DNA from: Candidatus Pantoea formicae
GTDB taxonomy: Bacteria; Pseudomonadota; Gammaproteobacteria; Enterobacterales; Enterobacteriaceae
Length of the DNA: 64,000 nt
NCBI RefSeq assembly: GCF_011752625.1
Contig: NZ_VWXD01000001.1
Span: 310,001-374,000 of the forward strand
Direction of reading: 5' to 3'
Shown here: positions 36,752-45,311 of the stretch, piece after piece
Layout of the letters: each line of letters begins with the position of its first letter
Numbering within the stretch: the stretch's first letter is position 1
The notes under the pieces: generated by a model
Told to the model about the DNA's origin: nothing
The model's database searches: none
The model's input: the letters and a program-made list of their open reading frames with translations, nothing else
Program-made: the position numbers and the translations under genes

Positions 36752-38129
36752 TAATCATTTCCTTTAGGGTATGTTGAAAAAAGTCAGTGTCGGCGGCATG
36801 AAGGGCAGCCATGAGTAAGCGGTCATCCTCACCCGCCGGTAACGAAAACAGCAGGCTGGTGAACAACCCATCATCCGTCTGGCCACTGGGTAGGGCGACG
36901 CCGGGCATATCCAACAAACTGCCCGGCATGGTTAAGCGCAACGTAGCGCTATTGGTGTTGGCGAATGCTGCTGCATCATGCAGCGGCGGGAAAAGCGGAG
37001 CCGTGTGCGCCACCGTTGGCGTGATCAGCACGGCTCCTGCTAACTCATCAGTCATGGCTTTTTGCCACTCAGCGCGCTGCTGGAGAAAATCGTCAAGCAC
37101 GGTGGTGCTGAGTTGACCTGAAGCCGCTAAACGGATTCGGATAAAAGGATCCATTTTTTCAGCATCGGGCGATGACAGCAGCGCGGCATGAAGCTGGAAG
37201 GCTTCCACGGCGCCCGGCCATCCGTGTTCTGCAATCCATGACAAGGCGGCATGGAAGGTAAGAAGCGGTCGGCGTTCAACGCGATAACCCTTGGCCTCCA
37301 GCCGTTCGAGCGCGCGATAACTCTGATCGCGCACGGCGTAGGAAGCCTGATCAAACAGTGATGTGTCGGCGATAAAATAAGGTGTGACATCCTCAACCTC
37401 GACACCACCGCACAGAATTTCATCTAACGCACGGACATCCCGTACGCTGCGACACAATGGGCCAAGCGTGTCGAGCGAGGTAGCCAACGGAAACACGCCG
37501 CCATCTTCATAGCGTTTTCGACTGGCGCGATAACCAATGATGCCGCTGAACGCGGCAGGTATGCGTACTGAGCCTGCCGTATCGGTGCCCAGCGCAAAGC
37601 AGGCCAACCCCTCCGAAACTGCACGCGCAGAGCCGCTTGATGAACCGCCGGGCACATGTTCGCTACCGTCACGAGCGATAATTAACGGGGTGCCAAACGC
37701 AGGATTGATGCCTAATCCGGAAAAGGCGAATTCACTCAGATTGGTTTTGCCAATGTTAACCAATCCTGCCTGGCTCAGACGTGTGACCAGTGCAGCATCA
37801 GATGCGGCGGGTATTGCTTGTTTGCGCGTGGCAGAACCGGCAGTGGTGCGAGTGTTAGCGATATCGAACAGATCTTTCCATGCGACGGGAATACCATCCA
37901 AAGCACTTAGCGGTGCCCCTTGCTGCCAGCGAACAGTTGCAGCCGCAGCCTCTTGGAAAGCACGTTCAGGTGTTAGCGAGATGAAAATGCCCTGCGATCG
38001 CTGAGCAGCGGCAATGCAACATTCGGCAAAGGCCAGCGGTGTGAGCTGCTGCTGGGCAAAAAGAGCTGCGATGTCACAGGCATCAATTTGACCTTGCTGA
38101 AATTGCTGGCGAATAGTTTCGGCGTTCAT
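36744..38129 (-). CDS. Amidase-signature hydrolase (possible half-amidase)
   Basis: 461-residue amidase with the complete Ser-cisSer-Lys triad: Lys85 (VAWKDLFD), Ser163 (GGSSSGSA) and Ser187 ([13 protein letters not shown]). The family cleaves diverse amides; here the likely partner reaction is hydrolysis of the half-amide made by the NodB-fold enzyme. I take the ATG at 38129, with AGGGTGAG upstream; the longer frame to 38174 would read through the operator palindrome. First gene of an eight-gene operon. Confidence 0.87.
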   Translation of the reverse strand: MNAETIRQQFQQGQIDACDIAALFAQQQLTPLAFAECCIAAAQRSQGIFISLTPERAFQEAAAATVRWQQGAPLSALDGIPVAWKDLFDIANTRTTAGSATRKQAIPAASDAALVTRLSQAGLVNIGKTNLSEFAFSGLGINPAFGTPLIIARDGSEHVPGGSSSGSARAVSEGLACFALGTDTAGSVRIPAAFSGIIGYRASRKRYEDGGVFPLATSLDTLGPLCRSVRDVRALDEILCGGVEVEDVTPYFIADTSLFDQASYAVRDQSYRALERLEAKGYRVERRPLLTFHAALSWIAEHGWPGAVEAFQLHAALLSSPDAEKMDPFIRIRLAASGQLSTTVLDDFLQQRAEWQKAMTDELAGAVLITPTVAHTAPLFPPLHDAAAFANTNSATLRLTMPGSLLDMPGVALPSGQTDDGLFTSLLFSLPAGEDDRLLMAALHAADTDFFQHTLKEMING

Positions 38130-38137
38130 GCTCACCC

Positions 38138-38153
38138 TTAAATGTACATTTAA
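38138..38153. promoter_or_regulatory. Operator 1, perfect 16-base palindrome
   Basis: TTAAATGTACATTTAA, eight bases upstream of the amidase start and overlapping its leader. A near copy lies at 38322. Probable site of the divergent GntR-type regulator. Confidence 0.72.
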
Positions 38154-38321
38154 AATAAAAATCCATTTAAACATAGCAAGAGCGATGCCAGATCTTGGAG
38201 TGGAAAGTGGTGGAAATGTGATCTTTATGTTTAATAAATGATTAAATCATGCAAATTCAGTGGGTTATTGCGTAGGCGGGTTTTTGATTCTGCGTTGTTG
38301 TTGAAAATCTGCGGATTTATT

Positions 38322-38337
38322 TTAAATGTATATTTAT
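38322..38337. promoter_or_regulatory. Operator 2, near copy of operator 1
   Basis: TTAAATGTATATTTAT, identical to the first site at 14 of 16 bases, about 110 bases upstream of the regulator start. Two sites would allow looping or joint control of both promoters. Confidence 0.68.
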
Positions 38338-38448
38338 CTTAATGATCCGTTATTGTGCAGCGTGCACTATTACTGTGCTTCATCGGGAGTCGGCTTCGCC
38401 TATTAGTGAGTTGTGATAATGTAGCTGGATGAACACAGGACCCCAATT

Positions 38449-39459
38449 ATGACAATACGCATGAACAGCGCTCAGGCGGTGAAGGAAGAAACCGGTTCTG
38501 CGCGTTATGAAATCATTCGCCAGGTTTTACATAACATCTTGTTGCAGCAGCGTATCCCGCAAGGTCTGGTTTTGCTTGAAGGGCCGTTAGCCCAGTTATT
38601 TGGTACCAGCCGAGTGCCGGTTCGGCGCGCACTGAGCCTGTTGCATGAAGAGGGATTGATTGCTCGTTTTGAAGGGCGCGGCTTCATTGTGGCGCAGGAT
38701 GCAGAAACGGTGGAGCCGATTCGCATCGCCCTGACACGAGAACTGTTTGGTCTTGATGAACAACAGGAGTTGGTTGATACCCGCAGCAGCGGTGAGAAGG
38801 TGCTGGAAAATCTGCAAATTGTACTCTCCACCGCCATGGTTTTTGGTTGTTATCAGGTCGATGAGCAAAAGGCAGCGCAGCATTACAACATTAGCCGTTC
38901 AGTCATTCGAGAGAGTTTAATGCGCCTGCGCGATAAAGGTTTAGTAGAGAAGGAGCCTTACTCACAGTGGTTGACCGGTCCGCTAACGGCGCGTGAAATA
39001 GCTGACCACTTTGAAATTCGCGCCAGTCTGGAACCCACGGCTTTACGTAAAGCGGGCCAACATCTTGCGGTGGATTGGCTCACGGCGTCGCTGGAAAAAA
39101 CGCAAAAATATAAAGGCAAACAGCTGACTGCCGCCGAGCTGGAATGGTTAGAAGAAGACTTGCATGTTCGCTGTCTTGAACCCGCCGGTAATAAGTTGAT
39201 GATGCAAATTCTACGACAGAATCAGTCTCCCTTTATCGTGACGCGGATTTTTTACGATCTGTTGGCGATCCCCGTTGAAACCGCCATGTTAGAAGAGCAT
39301 TGCCTGGTGTATGAGATGTTGTTGAAAGGAAACTGGGATCTGGCTGCTGCTTGTTTACGAGATCACCTTGAACGCGCGCAAATAAGAACGCTTCAGCGTT
39401 TAAAAGTATTATCGGTATTGCCCGTGCCGGAGTTGCCTGCTTTTATGGAGCCTCATTAA
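38449..39459 (+). CDS. GntR-family regulator with two winged helices and FCD domain
   Basis: 336-residue regulator. The first winged helix (about 18-80) has LAQLFGTSRVPVRRALSLLH and EGLIARFEGRGFIVA. A second, independent one (about 110-155) has AAQHYNISRSVIRESLMRLR and KGLVEKEP. An FCD ligand domain follows (IADHFEIRASLEPTALR, then HLERAQIRTLQRL). Ordinary FadR/FCD members have only one winged helix, so this looks like a tandem fusion. It diverges from the amidase operon, its likely target; ligand presumably a carboxylic acid, as for FCD proteins in general. Confidence 0.85.
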   Translation: MTIRMNSAQAVKEETGSARYEIIRQVLHNILLQQRIPQGLVLLEGPLAQLFGTSRVPVRRALSLLHEEGLIARFEGRGFIVAQDAETVEPIRIALTRELFGLDEQQELVDTRSSGEKVLENLQIVLSTAMVFGCYQVDEQKAAQHYNISRSVIRESLMRLRDKGLVEKEPYSQWLTGPLTAREIADHFEIRASLEPTALRKAGQHLAVDWLTASLEKTQKYKGKQLTAAELEWLEEDLHVRCLEPAGNKLMMQILRQNQSPFIVTRIFYDLLAIPVETAMLEEHCLVYEMLLKGNWDLAAACLRDHLERAQIRTLQRLKVLSVLPVPELPAFMEPH

Positions 39460-39727
39460 TGTCTACATTCACTTAAATTTGCACTGATAACATTGAAGGA
39501 AATGGTTTCAAGTTTTAACTTAATCACGGTGCAGAAGTAAAGAGCGGATGATACAGACAAGGGAGGAGTGGTATAAATGGGTGGCGTAAGATTTTCGTCA
39601 GGAGATTGAAATTAAATTGAAATACCCATGCATTTTTTATTGTTATGGGTGTAAGGTTAAAAAACTACATAGCAGCAATATACTAAATAATAATTTCTAA
39701 GCGAAAAAGCTTGGTCTGGGTATTATT

Positions 39728-40282
39728 GTGCCACTCAAAAACGCCAGGGTATTCCATATTGGTTTAACCTCGCTCATTGTTTACTCTGATTGCCGATTCA
39801 CGACACTCGGTTTGTCAGAAACAATGATGGCGAGGTTTCCGCAGCAGCATCAATCCAGCATCATCATCGTTAACGCCTGTTCGACTTCGCTTGAAACCAA
39901 AGTATCAGATGTCTTCAGATTGCGAAAAATGTATGGCGACAGTGCCCATATTTTTGTGCTGACCAGTGACAAGGAGAGCTTTGAAATATATCAAGGTATC
40001 CATTTCGTCTCGCTATGCGTGCCGCTCAATGAATTAATGTGCTATATCATGAGTGCGGTAATCATGCATGACAATCGTCCGGTTAAGTTGTCATTGCAAA
40101 GTTTGCAGATCATTTATATGAAATCCCTTGGGCTGGAGATTGAAGATATCGCATTGCTGATGCAGCGCAGTCGCTCAACCATTAAAAATAATTTTTCCTA
40201 CTGCAAACGGCGATTACATATTAAGAGTGCTTTTTCAGAGCGCGCATTAATCTATATTGCTAAAGGTATTGTCACAAAATAA
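39728..40282 (+). CDS. LuxR-type helix-turn-helix regulator, orphan
   Basis: 184-residue protein with an N-terminal receiver-like or unknown domain (about 1-115, HIGLTSLIVYSDCRFTTLGL) and a C-terminal LuxR/GerE helix-turn-helix (LSLQSLQIIYMKSLGLEIED, LLMQRSRSTIKNNFSYCKRR). No phospho-acceptor Asp pattern is convincing. Translation begins at GTG 39728 without a strong ribosome site, so the start is uncertain. Base composition is more AT-rich than the neighbours, as in many RcsA/BglJ-like orphan regulators. Target unknown; malonate genes follow but have their own MdcR. Confidence 0.75.
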   Translation: MPLKNARVFHIGLTSLIVYSDCRFTTLGLSETMMARFPQQHQSSIIIVNACSTSLETKVSDVFRLRKMYGDSAHIFVLTSDKESFEIYQGIHFVSLCVPLNELMCYIMSAVIMHDNRPVKLSLQSLQIIYMKSLGLEIEDIALLMQRSRSTIKNNFSYCKRRLHIKSAFSERALIYIAKGIVTK

Positions 40283-40293
40283 TAAGGCTGCTT

Positions 40294-40452
40294 ATGTCTG
40301 CTGTGAATTTATTAGGCTTGTCGCTTATTTTATGTTTGATTGTTATTTATTCTGTTTATGCCATCGTCCACAGTAAAAAGAAAAAACGCTTCCACAACCG
40401 TCGAAAGGTCAGCCTGCCGCGACCGAAGTTGACACCGTCTAGCAGACGCTAA
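40294..40452 (+). CDS. Small single-span membrane protein, 52 residues
   Basis: MSAVNLLGLSLILCLIVIYS begins a 24-residue hydrophobic helix, followed by a strongly basic tail (HSKKKKRFHNRRK, then PRPKLTPSSRR). AAGG lies seven bases before the ATG. It starts 11 bases after the LuxR-type gene and is probably cotranscribed. Positive-inside topology puts the tail in the cytoplasm, where it could bind acidic lipid or nucleic acid. A terminator follows. No family recognised. Confidence 0.65.
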   Translation: MSAVNLLGLSLILCLIVIYSVYAIVHSKKKKRFHNRRKVSLPRPKLTPSSRR

Positions 40453-40526
40453 ACATGTCATGCGTAATAGGTTGATTAAGCGCCTGCTATACATGCATTC
40501 CAACTGACCAGCTGCCAGACAATCAT

Positions 40527-40553
40527 GGGCACCTCATCAGGTGCCCTTTTTAT
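40527..40553 (+). terminator. Rho-independent terminator upstream of the malonate operon
   Basis: GGGCACCT, CATC, AGGTGCCC, then TTTTTATT: perfect eight-base stem with T-run, ending the LuxR/small-protein transcript. The 170 bases after it should contain the mdc promoter and MdcR site. Confidence 0.88.
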
Positions 40554-40723
40554 TGCTCACAAATTTCCCTGCCAATCGTTGATCGACCGCAAAATTCTCT
40601 CACCTCAATCATTACTCTCAGGCTAACGATCAGCCCTTGAGGTTGATTGATGAGATCACCACCAAAGACCACACTTTCCTGCGTTGACGTAATCAAGCGA
40701 TTCGCTCATTCAGGAGGTTAGTC

Positions 40724-42379
40724 ATGTCATCAGGACAAAAAGGGGCGCGAGTGTGGAATACGCGCCGCACGGAAAAACAGCGGCGGCAGGCGTCTTTGTC
40801 GGTGCAGGGAAAAGTGTTACCCACCGATCAAATGGTTGAGATGCTGGAACGGCTTATTTCACCGGGTGACCGCGTAGTGCTGGAAGGTAACAACCAGAAA
40901 CAGGCCGATTTTCTCTCTCGCATGCTGGCACAGGTTAACCCGCAAAAAGTAAACCACCTGCATATGATCATGCCGAGCGTTGGACGCAGTGAACATCTCG
41001 ACATCTTCGAAAAAGGCATCGCCCGTAAACTCGATTTCTCCTTTTCCGGTACGCAAAGTTTGCGCATTTCGCAGCTGCTGGAAGATGATCAGCTGGAAAT
41101 CGGCGCCATTCATACCTATATCGAACTCTACTCCCGTCTTTATGTCGATCTGGCACCCAACGTTGCACTGATTGCCGGTTACAAAGCCGACCGTAAAGGC
41201 AATCTCTATACCGGTCCGAGCACCGAAGACACCCCTGCATTAGTCGAGGCCGCGGCTTTCCATGACGGAATTGTTATCGCCCAGGTTAACGAACTGGTCG
41301 ATGATGAGTGTGATTTACCGCGCGTCGATATTCCCGGCTCGTGGATTGATTACGTGGTGGTTGCCGATAAGCCCTTCTTTATCGAGCCGCTGTTTACTCG
41401 CGACCCTCGCTTGATTAAGCAAGAGCATATTCTGATGGCGATGATGGCCATCAAAGGCATCTACGCCGAGCATCAAGTGCAATCACTTAACCACGGTATC
41501 GGTTTTAACACCGCCGCCATCGAACTGTTGCTGCCGACCTACGGTGAACAGCTCGGTCTGAAAGGCAAAATCTGCAAACACTGGACGCTGAACCCGCATC
41601 CCACGCTGATCCCGGCGATTGAAAGCGGCTGGGTAGAGAGCGTGCACTGCTTCGGCGGTGAGTTGGGGATGGAAGAGTATATCCGCGCACGTCCGGACAT
41701 CTTCTTCACCGGCTCGGACGGTTCGATGCGATCCAACCGTGCTATGTGCCAGCTGGCAGGGCAGTACGCGGTTGACATGTTTATCGGCTCGACGCTGCAG
41801 ATTGATGGGCTAGCAAACTCCTCTACCGTCACCCGGGGTCGCCTCTCTGGCTTCGGTGGTGCACCGAATATGGGCCACGATCCGCATGGCCGCCGACATG
41901 CCTCTGCGGCCTGGCTGGCAATGAAGAATGGCGATGATGCCATGACGCGTGGACGCAAGCTGGTGGTGCAGATGGTGGAAACCTTCCAGGCGGGCGTGAA
42001 GCCGACTTTTGTCGAAAAACTCGATGCCATTGAGGTCGCAAAAAATGCCGGGATGCCACTGGCACCGGTGATGATCTACGGCGACGACGTCACCCATGTG
42101 CTGACGGAAGAGGGCATTGCCTACCTCTATCGTGCCCAGGATCTCGAAGAACGCCGGGCGATGGTGGCCGCCGTGGCCGGTATCACCGATATCGGGTTAG
42201 GTGTCGATGCCAAACGTGTCGCCGAACTGCGTTGCAGCGGCAAAGTGGTGTTCCCGGAAGATCTCGGCATTCGCCGCTCTGATGCCACCCGTTCGTTGCT
42301 AGCGGCCGGTAGCGTGGCCGATCTGGTCGAATGGTCTGATGGCCTTTATAACCCACCGGCAAAATTCCGGAGCTGGTAA
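40724..42379 (+). CDS. mdcA: Malonate decarboxylase alpha subunit (acetyl-ACP:malonate ACP transferase)
   Basis: 551-residue alpha subunit: swaps acetate for malonate on the acyl-carrier subunit. It has CoA-transferase-like architecture (SPGDRVVLEGNNQKQADFLS near 46-65; GFGGAPNMGHDPHGRRHASA in the second half). A strong AGGAGG precedes the ATG. Its stop overlaps the mdcB start by one base. First of eight colinear mdc genes. Confidence 0.96.
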   Translation: MSSGQKGARVWNTRRTEKQRRQASLSVQGKVLPTDQMVEMLERLISPGDRVVLEGNNQKQADFLSRMLAQVNPQKVNHLHMIMPSVGRSEHLDIFEKGIARKLDFSFSGTQSLRISQLLEDDQLEIGAIHTYIELYSRLYVDLAPNVALIAGYKADRKGNLYTGPSTEDTPALVEAAAFHDGIVIAQVNELVDDECDLPRVDIPGSWIDYVVVADKPFFIEPLFTRDPRLIKQEHILMAMMAIKGIYAEHQVQSLNHGIGFNTAAIELLLPTYGEQLGLKGKICKHWTLNPHPTLIPAIESGWVESVHCFGGELGMEEYIRARPDIFFTGSDGSMRSNRAMCQLAGQYAVDMFIGSTLQIDGLANSSTVTRGRLSGFGGAPNMGHDPHGRRHASAAWLAMKNGDDAMTRGRKLVVQMVETFQAGVKPTFVEKLDAIEVAKNAGMPLAPVMIYGDDVTHVLTEEGIAYLYRAQDLEERRAMVAAVAGITDIGLGVDAKRVAELRCSGKVVFPEDLGIRRSDATRSLLAAGSVADLVEWSDGLYNPPAKFRSW

Positions 42380-43236
42380 TGAAACGACTCGCCCCGCAAT
42401 CGGTTGAAAGACATCTGCACCAACTGGCCCAGCACGCCACAGATTGCTTGATTGAAGAAGTGAACCTGACGCCCAAACCCGGACTGGTGGATCGTCGCGG
42501 CAACGGCGCACATCAGGACCTGACGTTGGCACTGATGGAAGCTTCAGCTCGCAGCCTGACGCCCACTTTCTTAGCCTTGGCACAGCAGAGCTGGTTACGC
42601 CCTGCTGATGTGGCACTGCGTGAAACGATTGGCCAACTCGGACGCGAAGGTGAATGTCAGATGATGGCGGCAACGGGCGGTGTTAACACGCATCGCGGCG
42701 CCATTTGGGCCTTGGGCCTGCTGGTGAGTGCGGCGGCGATGCTGGGCGGTGATGCGAACAGTGCCTCGCTCTGTGCCACCGCCGCCGAACTGGCACGTTT
42801 GCCCGATCGCGCGGCGCCGAAAACCTTCAGCAAGGGGCTCCGTGCGGTGCATCGTTTTCAGGTTCCGGGCGCGCGTGAAGAGGCGCAACAAGGCTTTCCG
42901 CACATCACTCAACTGGGGCTGCCGCAACTGCAGCGCAGCCGTCACGCAGGATCTGAAGAAGAAGCGGCGCGACTGGATGCGCTGATGGCCATCATGACGT
43001 CACTCTCGGATACCTGCGTACTGAACCGCGCGGGGCTGGAAGGAATGCACAGCATGCAGCGCGGTGCTCATGCAGTACTGCAAGCGGGGGGCGTCGCGCA
43101 GGTAGCGGGTCGCGAGGCATTAGAACAATTGGATAGCGCGATGCTGGCGCTAAATGCGTCGCCAGGCGGCGCGGCTGATTTACTCGCCGCCACGCTGTTT
43201 ATCGACCGCCTGTCAGCATCGCCACTCATTGATTAA
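42379..43236 (+). CDS. mdcB: Triphosphoribosyl-dephospho-CoA synthase
   Basis: 285-residue synthase making the precursor of the 2'-(5''-triphosphoribosyl)-3'-dephospho-CoA prosthetic group from dephospho-CoA and ATP. CitG/MdcB motifs: EVNLTPKPGLVDRRGNGAH near the start, TGGVNTHRGAIWALGLLV in the middle. MdcG then attaches the group to MdcC. Confidence 0.95.
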   Translation: MKRLAPQSVERHLHQLAQHATDCLIEEVNLTPKPGLVDRRGNGAHQDLTLALMEASARSLTPTFLALAQQSWLRPADVALRETIGQLGREGECQMMAATGGVNTHRGAIWALGLLVSAAAMLGGDANSASLCATAAELARLPDRAAPKTFSKGLRAVHRFQVPGAREEAQQGFPHITQLGLPQLQRSRHAGSEEEAARLDALMAIMTSLSDTCVLNRAGLEGMHSMQRGAHAVLQAGGVAQVAGREALEQLDSAMLALNASPGGAADLLAATLFIDRLSASPLID

Positions 43237-43245
43237 GAGGTTGCT

Positions 43246-43545
43246 ATGGAAAAGATAACGTTGTCTTACCCGGCACGTCGCACGCTTAGCGGTCAAGCGC
43301 TGGCTGGCGTGGTGGGCTCGGGAGATATGGAAGTGCTTTATCGCGCAGATAACAGCGGCGCGTTGAACGTAACCATCACGACATCGGTTGATAACAGCAA
43401 AGCGCGCTGGGATGCACTGTTTAGCCGCCTGAGCGAGTTAACGGAACTGCCAGCCGGTCAGCTACAGATTCATGATTTTGGTGCCACGCCGGGTGTGGCA
43501 CGTATCCGTATCGAGCAGGTGTTTGAGGAGGTGAATCATGCGTGA
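43246..43545 (+). CDS. mdcC: Malonate decarboxylase acyl carrier protein (delta subunit)
   Basis: 99-residue carrier. Ser25 in VVGSGDMEVLY is the expected attachment site for the phosphoribosyl-dephospho-CoA arm. The C-terminus FGATPGVARIRIEQVFEEVN matches the family. It overlaps mdcD by eight bases. Confidence 0.95.
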   Translation: MEKITLSYPARRTLSGQALAGVVGSGDMEVLYRADNSGALNVTITTSVDNSKARWDALFSRLSELTELPAGQLQIHDFGATPGVARIRIEQVFEEVNHA

Positions 43546-44374
43546 TGACAGCAGCTTTATTGAATTACGCGCCCGCCAGCGCGCACTGGCTTTGCTCGAC
43601 AGCGGCAGCGCCCGTGAACTGCTCGATCCCTTTGAGGGTGTGATGTCACCTTGGTTGGAGACACAGGGCATTGTGCCGCAGGCCGATGACGGCATGGTGG
43701 TGATGAAAGGCACGCTCAAGGGTCAGCCGACCGTCGTGATCGCCATTGAAGGCACCTTCCAGGGCGGCAGTATGGGCGAAGTGTCTGGCGCGAAGATGGC
43801 CGGTGCATTGGAACTGGCGGCTGAAGACAACCGCAATGGCGTGCCAACACAAGCCATTTTGTGTCTGGAAACCGGAGGCGTGCGCTTGCAGGAAGCTAAT
43901 CTCGGTCTGGCGGCGATTGCAGATATTCACGCAGCCATTGTCGACCTGCGCCAGTACACCCCGGTGATCGGCATTATTGCCGGCACCGTAGGTTGCTTTG
44001 GCGGCATGTCGATTGCTGCCGCACTTTGCAGCCATTTGATTGTGACGCGTGAAGCACGCCTGGGACTCAATGGCCCGCAGGTGATCGAACAGGAAGCCGG
44101 CATTGATGAGTATGACTCACGCAATCGTCCGTTTATCTGGAGCATGACCGGCGGCGAGATTCGCTATCAAAGCGGGCTGGTCGATGCGCTGGTCAATGAT
44201 GGTGTGCAAGCCGTGAAGCGTGCCGTTGATGATGCGCTAGCACGGGGCGTGCCCGCTCAGCATCGCAGCGAAAATTACGCCTTCTATCTTGATCGCTTAA
44301 GCCACTTCGATACCGCACAACAGGCCAGCACGGCCACTATTCATCAGCTTTTTGCTCCGGAGGTGAAATCATGA
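43538..44374 (+). CDS. mdcD: Malonate decarboxylase beta subunit
   Basis: 278-residue carboxyltransferase-like (crotonase-superfamily) subunit that, with gamma, decarboxylates malonyl-ACP to acetyl-ACP. Motifs EGTFQGGSMGEVSGAKMAGA and GTVGCFGGMSIAAAL form the oxyanion region. Overlaps mdcE by four bases. Confidence 0.95.
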   Translation: MRDDSSFIELRARQRALALLDSGSARELLDPFEGVMSPWLETQGIVPQADDGMVVMKGTLKGQPTVVIAIEGTFQGGSMGEVSGAKMAGALELAAEDNRNGVPTQAILCLETGGVRLQEANLGLAAIADIHAAIVDLRQYTPVIGIIAGTVGCFGGMSIAAALCSHLIVTREARLGLNGPQVIEQEAGIDEYDSRNRPFIWSMTGGEIRYQSGLVDALVNDGVQAVKRAVDDALARGVPAQHRSENYAFYLDRLSHFDTAQQASTATIHQLFAPEVKS

Positions 44375-45171
44375 GCGCACCTGTCAGTCGTGGTGAGCTA
44401 TGGCTCAATCATTTGACCGCTAATGCGGCTCGTCGAGAAGGGCTCTGCCCTTCAGTACAGGTTGCGGATGCCGATCTCAATGGAGAAATCGCGCGTTTTA
44501 TTGCTGTGGTACCCGATGCCAACAACCGTTATCCGCGCGCTGCCAAAGGTGAAGTGGGATTGTTGGAAGGCTGGACCTTGGCAAAAGTGGTGCAGGAAAC
44601 ATTGGCTGAGGACGCCGCAAGTGCCGTTAAACGCCCCATTATCGCGGTGATTGACGTACCCAGTCAGGCCTATGGCCGCCGGGAAGAGGGTTTCGGTATT
44701 CACCAGGCTTTGGCGGGTGCAGCAGGTGCTTATGCGCAAGCGCGCCTGGCTGGGCATCCGGTGATTGGACTGATCGTTGGTAAAGCCATGTCTGGCGCTT
44801 TCCTCGCGCACGGCTATCAGGCCAACCGACTGATCGCTTTTAACGATCCCGCCGTGCAGGTGCACGCCATGGGCAAAGACTCTGCCGCGCGTATCACTTT
44901 ACGTACCGTGGAGGCGTTGGAGCAACTGGCCGCCAGCGTGCCGCCCATGGCGTATGACATCGGCAATTACGCCTCCTTGGGGCTGCTGTCGTCGCTACTG
45001 GATATTGCGAATCCGGATGCCCCCGCAGCGGAGGAGGTTGTGCGCGTCAGAACCACTTTAGCGGAAGCGATTGACGATACGCGTCGTGTGCCAGGCAGAG
45101 GTTCACGGTTGGCGGCGCCGAATCGCCGCAGCTCAGCACTGGTGCGCGAGCGTCTGCGCGCAAGTTGGTAA
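44371..45171 (+). CDS. mdcE: Malonate decarboxylase gamma subunit
   Basis: 266-residue partner of the beta subunit, with VIDVPSQAYGRREEGFGIHQ and LIVGKAMSGAFLAHGYQANR. The 140-base gap after it, containing a hairpin, separates the catalytic subunits from the transport and maturation genes. Confidence 0.95.
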   Translation: MSAPVSRGELWLNHLTANAARREGLCPSVQVADADLNGEIARFIAVVPDANNRYPRAAKGEVGLLEGWTLAKVVQETLAEDAASAVKRPIIAVIDVPSQAYGRREEGFGIHQALAGAAGAYAQARLAGHPVIGLIVGKAMSGAFLAHGYQANRLIAFNDPAVQVHAMGKDSAARITLRTVEALEQLAASVPPMAYDIGNYASLGLLSSLLDIANPDAPAAEEVVRVRTTLAEAIDDTRRVPGRGSRLAAPNRRSSALVRERLRASW

Positions 45172-45219
45172 CACCATAATAATAAACAGTATTAAATCAA
45201 CCTGCCGGCTGTCAGTATA

Positions 45220-45240
45220 CCGGGCGCACGCGGCGTCCGG
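45220..45240. other. Stem-loop between mdcE and mdcF
   Basis: CCGGGCGC, ACGCG, GCGTCCGG: eight-base stem with one mismatch in the only sizeable gap of the operon. No T-run. It may protect or partly terminate the upstream mRNA, giving more of the catalytic subunits than of the transporter. Confidence 0.45.
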
Positions 45241-45311
45241 CCTCTGCGGCAACTGATAAATTCAACACCATCGCGTCAGTACTCACTCTTTTAATAACAA
45301 ACAGGTGATTT

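Larger units (their letters stand above)
38130..38448. other. Divergent control region of the amidase operon and GntR gene
   Basis: AT-rich 319-base gap with no gene. It contains the two matching palindromes described separately, 184 bases apart, and should hold both promoters. Confidence 0.6.
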
